The notes below the pieces were generated by a model. That model ran no database searches, had not been told where the DNA came from, and saw only the letters and a list, made by a program, of their open reading frames with translations. Made by a program: the position numbers and the translations under genes. From contig NZ_JAHXYZ010000002.1 in NCBI RefSeq assembly GCF_019969685.1, positions 1,426,001 to 1,490,000 on the forward strand: a stretch of DNA of 64,000 bases, given 5' to 3'. Position 1 is the stretch's first letter, and every line of letters starts with the position of its first letter. Shown in pieces: positions 59,762-64,000 of the stretch. The DNA comes from Microbacterium sp. EST19A (GTDB taxonomy: Bacteria > Actinomycetota > Actinomycetes > Actinomycetales > Microbacteriaceae).

Positions 59762-62700
59762 GCACGGCGTCCCGCCGCCCCGGCACCCGCCGGCCGACGA
59801 AGAGCAGGCCGAATCCGACCGCGGCCAGCACTATGCCCGCGCCGGCGACGACCCACGCGCTCGACGCGGGGATGTCGAGGTACACGGTGATGCCGAGGAT
59901 CCGCGACAGACCCCACGGGAGCAGACCCATCTGATCGTTCCAGGCGGTGAGGGCTCGTTCGAGTCCGATCGACGCCACGACCGCCGCCGGCACGGCGAGC
60001 CCGGCACCGATCGCGGCGAGCACCGCGCCGGTCGCCCGCCTCGCGCCGATGCGACCGGCGAGCGCCCAGCCGATCGCGACGAACAGCCAGACGAACAGCG
60101 CGAAGGCCACGGCGATGTACAGCGTGCGCCGCAGCGGGTCGGTCCAGAACGCGAACCAGTACCCGCCCGGCCCCGTGAACGAGAGCGCCGCGAGCACGAG
60201 CGCGCAGCGGAGCACCACGACGCCGCCGATCGTGGCGAGCACCGCCCAGCCCCAGCGGCCGCGGAACAGCAGGAGCAGCAGGGCGACGAAGACCGCCCAC
60301 GCCCCGAGGGTGACGGCGAGATGCGTCCACGAGAGGAACGAGGTCTGCACGGCTCGGGTGGCGACCAGCAGCGCGCCCGGAACCAGCCCGAGCAGCACAT
60401 GGTCGGCGCGCAGCATCCCGAGCGTGGATTCCCCCGCCCGCCACGGACGCGTCGCGCTGACCCACGTCGCCCGCGCCGCCATGGCTCCGGGGCGGCGGAC
60501 CAGGCGCGTGCGCGCCGACAGGATGCCGATCAGCACCCACGCCGCGGTGAGCGCCAGCAGACCCCGGGCGAGCCACGCCATCGCGAGGTCGCGGTCGCCG
60601 CGCTCGACGCCCAGCTCCGCGGCGGTGAGGTTGTACGCCGGATGATTTACGTCGCCCTCGTAGGCGGCGACGTGGGCCGCGGCCTGCGCCGTGTAGGCGT
60701 CGCGGGCGGTGCGCCACGCGGTGTAGGACTCCGCCGACCCGGTGTCGTGCCACGCGGCCTGCTGCAGGATCATCGCCCGGTAGGACCCGAGGAGATCGAG
60801 GGTGTCCTGCTCGTACTCGAGGCTGCCGAGGAAATCCTCGCGGAGGCTCTCGTCGCGCCAGGTCGACGGGTCGGTGCCCTCGATCAGCGCACGCATCCGC
60901 TCCACGGTGTCGGAGGCGACAGCGCCGCCCTCCACCGCCTCATCGAACCTGTCGCGGGAGATCGTGTAGACCACGTCGAGCACGGCCGAGTCGCCGGTGA
61001 GGATGTCCCACTCGAAGATCCACATCATGGGCGGAGGTTCGAGCCCGATCGCGGACACGCGCTGCTCGGCGAACGGCGGCAGGTACAGCCCCTGCTCGAT
61101 CGCGGTCCGGGACAGAGCCATCGCCTCGGCGATCGCCTGCACCGTCTCCGGGTCGTCGGAGAACCACTCCCTCGCCCATCCCGCCGTGATCCCTGCCGGA
61201 TCGGCATCCGGATTCCTCGCCAGGTCGACGGCCAGCTGAGAGTTCAGGTCGGCGAGCTGCCAGAAGCCCGCCTTGCCGTAGAGGATCATCGGGCCGGCCC
61301 GCCACGGCCCGCCGTCCTGGGCCCATGCCCAGACGCCCTCGATGCGGTCGTTCGACGCGAGCAGCTCCTGCAGCGCCCAGGCGTACTCCGCCCCGAGATC
61401 GTTGGGGAACGCCCCGTTGTTCTCGAACTCCCGTCGGCTCTGGAGCTCGACGATGCGCCGCTGGTCGCCCTGCTGCAGGGTGTCGTTCAGCGGCAGCCAG
61501 CTGTAGAAGTCCCCCAGCGTGTACTTCGTCGACACGATGAGCGCGGGCGAGTCGATGCCGCCGAGCACCGCCTCGTACGAGTCGGCGTTCGTGTGCATGT
61601 CGCCCACGGCTCCGACGCCCACGCTCCAGGTGCGGAAGATCACCTCGCGCCCGGACTCCTCCGCCTGTCCGGTGAGCGCGGTGAGCATCGCGCGCACCGC
61701 TTCGGGTGTGGTCACGGCCAGCGCCGAGTAGTAGTCCCACCCCTCGACGTCGTACACGCGACCTGCCTCGCCGATGCGGATGAGCACTCCGTCGAGGGCG
61801 GGTTCCGCGGCGTACAGCTCGTCGAGGCCTGTGGCGTAGACGTCCCAGAGCTCCGGCGAGGTGGTGTCGAGCGAGCCGAAGCGGTCGTTGAGGTACGTCT
61901 CGAGCGGAGAGGTGAGCGTGAGCATGTCGGTGCGCAGGAACACCTTCATCCCGAGCTCCTCGGCGCGGTCCCAGAACGGGCCGAAGGCCTCCCGCAGCGC
62001 GAGCGCCTTGGCCACGTGCGTGTCATCGTCCGCATAGACACCGTCGACGCCCTCGAAGGCCACGAACTCGACGAAGCCGGGGAACGCGATGGCGTTGTAT
62101 CCGTCGGCGATGACGCGGCGCAGGTAGTCGTCGTAGTCCTCGTACGCCGCGGCGAGCGCCTGCTCGTCGATGTACGGCGCCTCGGGCAGGAACACATCCG
62201 CGAAGGCCTTGGACGCGTGCGAGTAGTCGGTTCCCGGCAGCCATTCCGCCGGATCGGCCGCGACCCCGACGGCGCCGAGGTCGACCATCCGGAACGGGAG
62301 GCGCGACGTCACCGCGGTCTCGAGGTCGGCGGTGATGTCCTTCCCCTGTCGGATCGCGGCGGCGATGTCGTAGATCCCGCGCACCGCGCCCGCCTCGCCG
62401 GCCTCGATGCGCAGGGCGTCCGGCGTGCCGGTCAGGAGATAGCCTTCGTCGTCGACCGCGCCCGCAAGAGGCTGCACGAGCAGGAGGGTCAGGGTGGCGG
62501 TGCCCACGGTCTCGACCCCGGACAGCGCCGCATCGAGCTCTTCGGCGGCGACGCGCAGCCGCTCCGTTCCGTCGGCGCCGACGACCGTGAGCTGCGGAGG
62601 TGGAACGGATGCCGACACCGACGCGACCGCGCGCGACTCGCCGCCCATCCGCTCGGCGGGCTGCGCCCGGATCCCGAGCGCGTCTCCCACGACCACTCCG

Positions 62701-62798
62701 ACGCCGGCTCCCGCGGCCAGCAGCACGACGACGACGACCAGGGCGAGGGTGCCACGGACGCGTGCCGACTTCGCCCGCACGGCCGTCTTCGCTCGCAT
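59748..62798 (-). CDS. Glycosidase-like ectodomain fused to a polytopic membrane domain
   Basis: A 1016-residue protein. An N-terminal membrane segment (about 15-40) is followed by a GH67N/GH20b-like domain (about 70-150), a TIM-barrel-like domain (about 165-600) with LDGVLIRIGEAGRVYD, VELQSRREFENNG and MMWIFEWDIL, a helical region, and then about seven membrane segments (760-1005). The barrel resembles alpha-glucuronidase-type (GH67/GH115-like) enzymes, but I cannot point to the catalytic residues. A glycosidase fused to so many membrane helices is unusual. The start at 62798 is set by TAGAGT-6 nt-ATG. It could act on a cell-surface or membrane-linked glycan. Confidence 0.72.
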   Translation of the reverse strand: MRAKTAVRAKSARVRGTLALVVVVVLLAAGAGVGVVVGDALGIRAQPAERMGGESRAVASVSASVPPPQLTVVGADGTERLRVAAEELDAALSGVETVGTATLTLLLVQPLAGAVDDEGYLLTGTPDALRIEAGEAGAVRGIYDIAAAIRQGKDITADLETAVTSRLPFRMVDLGAVGVAADPAEWLPGTDYSHASKAFADVFLPEAPYIDEQALAAAYEDYDDYLRRVIADGYNAIAFPGFVEFVAFEGVDGVYADDDTHVAKALALREAFGPFWDRAEELGMKVFLRTDMLTLTSPLETYLNDRFGSLDTTSPELWDVYATGLDELYAAEPALDGVLIRIGEAGRVYDVEGWDYYSALAVTTPEAVRAMLTALTGQAEESGREVIFRTWSVGVGAVGDMHTNADSYEAVLGGIDSPALIVSTKYTLGDFYSWLPLNDTLQQGDQRRIVELQSRREFENNGAFPNDLGAEYAWALQELLASNDRIEGVWAWAQDGGPWRAGPMILYGKAGFWQLADLNSQLAVDLARNPDADPAGITAGWAREWFSDDPETVQAIAEAMALSRTAIEQGLYLPPFAEQRVSAIGLEPPPMMWIFEWDILTGDSAVLDVVYTISRDRFDEAVEGGAVASDTVERMRALIEGTDPSTWRDESLREDFLGSLEYEQDTLDLLGSYRAMILQQAAWHDTGSAESYTAWRTARDAYTAQAAAHVAAYEGDVNHPAYNLTAAELGVERGDRDLAMAWLARGLLALTAAWVLIGILSARTRLVRRPGAMAARATWVSATRPWRAGESTLGMLRADHVLLGLVPGALLVATRAVQTSFLSWTHLAVTLGAWAVFVALLLLLFRGRWGWAVLATIGGVVVLRCALVLAALSFTGPGGYWFAFWTDPLRRTLYIAVAFALFVWLFVAIGWALAGRIGARRATGAVLAAIGAGLAVPAAVVASIGLERALTAWNDQMGLLPWGLSRILGITVYLDIPASSAWVVAGAGIVLAAVGFGLLFVGRRVPGRRDAVPSSG

Positions 62799-62804
62799 GG
62801 AGGA

Positions 62805-62810
62805 ACTCTA
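62805..62810 (-). promoter_or_regulatory. -10 box of the membrane glycosidase-like gene (leaderless)
   Basis: TAGAGT on the minus strand, 6 nt before the ATG at 62798. The spacer is TCCTCC, which is not a ribosome-binding sequence. Confidence 0.55.
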
Positions 62811-62858
62811 TCGACGTCTGGGGACGGTCAGATCCACCGTGTCCGAGCTCTGCGCCGG

Positions 62859-63704
62859 CTAGAGCTCCTCGAGGGCGCGCCGCGCGTCTTCGACCTCGTC
62901 CGCCGCGGCATCCGCCTGCTCTGCGGCCTTCGCCCGCTGCGCCTCGACGTCGGGCTTGTCGGCCTGCACGCGCTCCGCCTCCTTCTGCAGCTTCCCCAGC
63001 CGGGACTCGAGGTCGGCCACCTCGTCGGAAAGCTCCGCGGCCCGCGTCTCCAGTGCGTCCAGCGCCTTGTCCTGCTTCGCGAGCTCGCGCTCCGCCGTGA
63101 CGAGACCCTTCTCGGCGGCGGCGACCCGCTTCTCTGCCTCTCGGCGCACGCGCCGGGCCTGCAGCTCGTCCGCGGGTCGAGCAGGTGCCGGGTCGAGTGC
63201 GGTGATCTCCCCCGCCACGGCCTCCCGGACATCGTCCTCACTGCCCGTGGGCTCGAGCGCCCGCACGAGCCGCCCGGATGCGACGGCCGCGGCGGCACCG
63301 GGGTCGAAGAACGCGGCCGAGATGGTCTGCTCGACCGCTTCGAGGGTCGCCGGCGTGATCCGCTCTCCCCGAGACCCTGCCAGGTCGGCGGCCATCTCGG
63401 CCAGTCTGCGGGTGAGCTGACGGCGCTCCCTGCCGAGCTTCGCCAGCGCCGTGGCATCCAGATCATCCTGTGCCTCGCGGAGTTCCGCGGCGAGCTGCAG
63501 CGCCTGGTCCAGCTGGCCGGAGCGCTCCTGGGCGAAGACGTTCACGACCCATGCGGCGATGGACGGTTTGCGCAGAGCGCGGATCCGGGCGGCGAGCCCG
63601 ACGTCGCCGACGTCTTTCGCACGGGCGTTGCGCGCGGAGACGAAGTCCTCCGGCGGACCGGCGCAGAGGCCGGCGGCGATCTCCTCGAACGTCGGATCGG
63701 GCAT
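62859..63704 (-). CDS. Coiled-coil protein of unknown function
   Basis: A 281-residue protein. The first part (1-170) has the actinobacterial motif RKPSIAAWVVNVFAQER and helices; residues 175-281 are a long coiled coil rich in Ala, Glu and Lys (ELAKQDKALDALETRAAELS). No signal or membrane segment is seen. MPDPTFEE at 63704 is set by TATCGT exactly 6 nt upstream. Function is unknown; a structural or DNA-associated role is possible. Confidence 0.75.
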   Translation of the reverse strand: MPDPTFEEIAAGLCAGPPEDFVSARNARAKDVGDVGLAARIRALRKPSIAAWVVNVFAQERSGQLDQALQLAAELREAQDDLDATALAKLGRERRQLTRRLAEMAADLAGSRGERITPATLEAVEQTISAAFFDPGAAAAVASGRLVRALEPTGSEDDVREAVAGEITALDPAPARPADELQARRVRREAEKRVAAAEKGLVTAERELAKQDKALDALETRAAELSDEVADLESRLGKLQKEAERVQADKPDVEAQRAKAAEQADAAADEVEDARRALEEL

Positions 63705-63710
63705 GCGCCC

Positions 63711-63716
63711 ACGATA
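63711..63716 (-). promoter_or_regulatory. -10 box of the coiled-coil protein gene (leaderless)
   Basis: TATCGT on the minus strand, exactly 6 nt before the ATG at 63704. Confidence 0.5.
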
Positions 63717-63754
63717 CGCGGATGGCCCGGGCACGACGCGGAGGATCGACCCCT

Positions 63755-64000
63755 CTACTCGATGGTGAGGTAGTCCGCGGCGTCCGCGGCGACGAGACTG
63801 CGCGCGCCGAATCCTCCGGTGCCGGTGCCGGGATAGACGAAGATCTCGCCGGCAGGCGTGCGGCCGAGGAGATCGGCCCGCTCGTCACCGTTGTAGTCGA
63901 CGCCGCCGGTCAGAGCGGTGAACTCCAGCCAGCCCGTTCCCGCTGCGCGTCGCGCGCCGAAGCCGTTGACCACTCCGGGGTAGAAGTAGAGCGTGCCCGT
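63755..64000 (-). CDS. FG-GAP/VCBS repeat protein, C-terminal end only
   Basis: The last 81 residues of a protein that begins beyond the window. Repeats with YFYPGVVNGFGARR and IFVYPGTGTGGFGARS, and the calcium-site-like DYNGDERADLLGRTPAGE between them, are typical of FG-GAP/VCBS beta-propeller blades in secreted or surface proteins. The frame is open to the last base; the GTG at 63973 is internal. The catalytic or anchoring part, if any, is not visible. Confidence 0.78.
   Translation of the reverse strand, partial: TGTLYFYPGVVNGFGARRAAGTGWLEFTALTGGVDYNGDERADLLGRTPAGEIFVYPGTGTGGFGARSLVAADAADYLTIE

Noticed and set aside
59601-63773. Open frame of 1390 codons on the plus strand
   Set aside because: It runs through the glyoxalase-fold gene in another frame and antisense to two real genes. 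Its composition is that of a shadow frame.

Overview
The window is chromosomal DNA from a high-GC Gram-positive bacterium of the Actinomycetota, most likely Microbacteriaceae and probably Microbacterium or a close relative. This rests on the GC-rich third codon positions, the tilS-hpt-ftsH-folEPBK gene order with DUF3180 and bacterial-PH genes beside it, actinobacterial families (DUF4192, DUF2207, DUF937, LCP), LacI-type rather than AraC-type rhamnose control, and many promoters of the form TANNNT-6 nt-start codon, the mark of leaderless mRNAs. The genus is an inference; no rRNA lies in the window.

Region 1 (about 1-26 kb) is an accessory carbohydrate island. It opens with the tail of a four-carbon acid sugar kinase. 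A Fic protein follows, with two tandem 41-bp palindromic units over its promoter. Then come an aldose-dehydrogenase-like AKR plus GH2 beta-galactosidase pair, diverging from an SMP-30 lactonase; an extended SDR diverging from a GH78 alpha-L-rhamnosidase; a LacI regulator diverging from rhaI-rhaEW-rhaB; a GH3 beta-glucosidase diverging from a TetR regulator; and a GH13 alpha-glucosidase plus sugar ABC transporter operon with its own LacI regulator. GH78 and rhaI carry nearly the same 14-bp palindrome, so rhamnose release and catabolism look like one regulon. GH78 with GH3 would suit plant rhamnosides such as flavonoid glycosides. The released rhamnose would go to rhamnulose (RhaI), rhamnulose-1-phosphate (RhaB), then DHAP plus lactaldehyde, oxidised to lactate (RhaEW). 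No dedicated rhamnose permease is visible.

Region 2 (26-42 kb) is mostly housekeeping: an LCP cell-wall ligase, tRNA-Ser, serS with a HAD phosphatase, an aminotransferase, the metQNI methionine importer, a lipid kinase, an internally duplicated lipoprotein, a cardiolipin synthase, DUF4192, lysS and a DUF2207 membrane protein. Region 3 (42-55 kb) runs leftward as tilS, hpt, ftsH, folE, folP, folB, folK, DUF3180, two PH-domain proteins and DUF2520, mostly with 4-bp start/stop overlaps; a DUF937 gene sits between tilS and hpt on the other strand. TMEM175-like, ppa, a strong bidirectional terminator and an M23 endopeptidase follow. Region 4 (55-64 kb) has tRNA-Glu, tRNA-Asp and tRNA-Phe, an Lrp/LysE pair with a coupled thioesterase-like gene, an S51-like peptidase, small membrane or unknown proteins, a glyoxalase-fold protein, a 1016-residue glycosidase-like ectodomain fused to a polytopic membrane domain, a coiled-coil protein, and the end of an FG-GAP repeat protein that runs off the window.

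The least conventional signals are: (i) a very frequent heptamer GGATGCC/GGCATCC that seems to override codon preference on both strands; (ii) fifteen genes with exactly 6 nt between a -10 box and the start codon; (iii) a short dispersed repeat translated in frame inside serS and at the end of folE; (iv) the Fic palindromes; and (v) the membrane-fused glycosidase-like protein. No intergenic gap exceeds about 210 bp. No rRNA, CRISPR array, insertion sequence, prophage or origin was seen.
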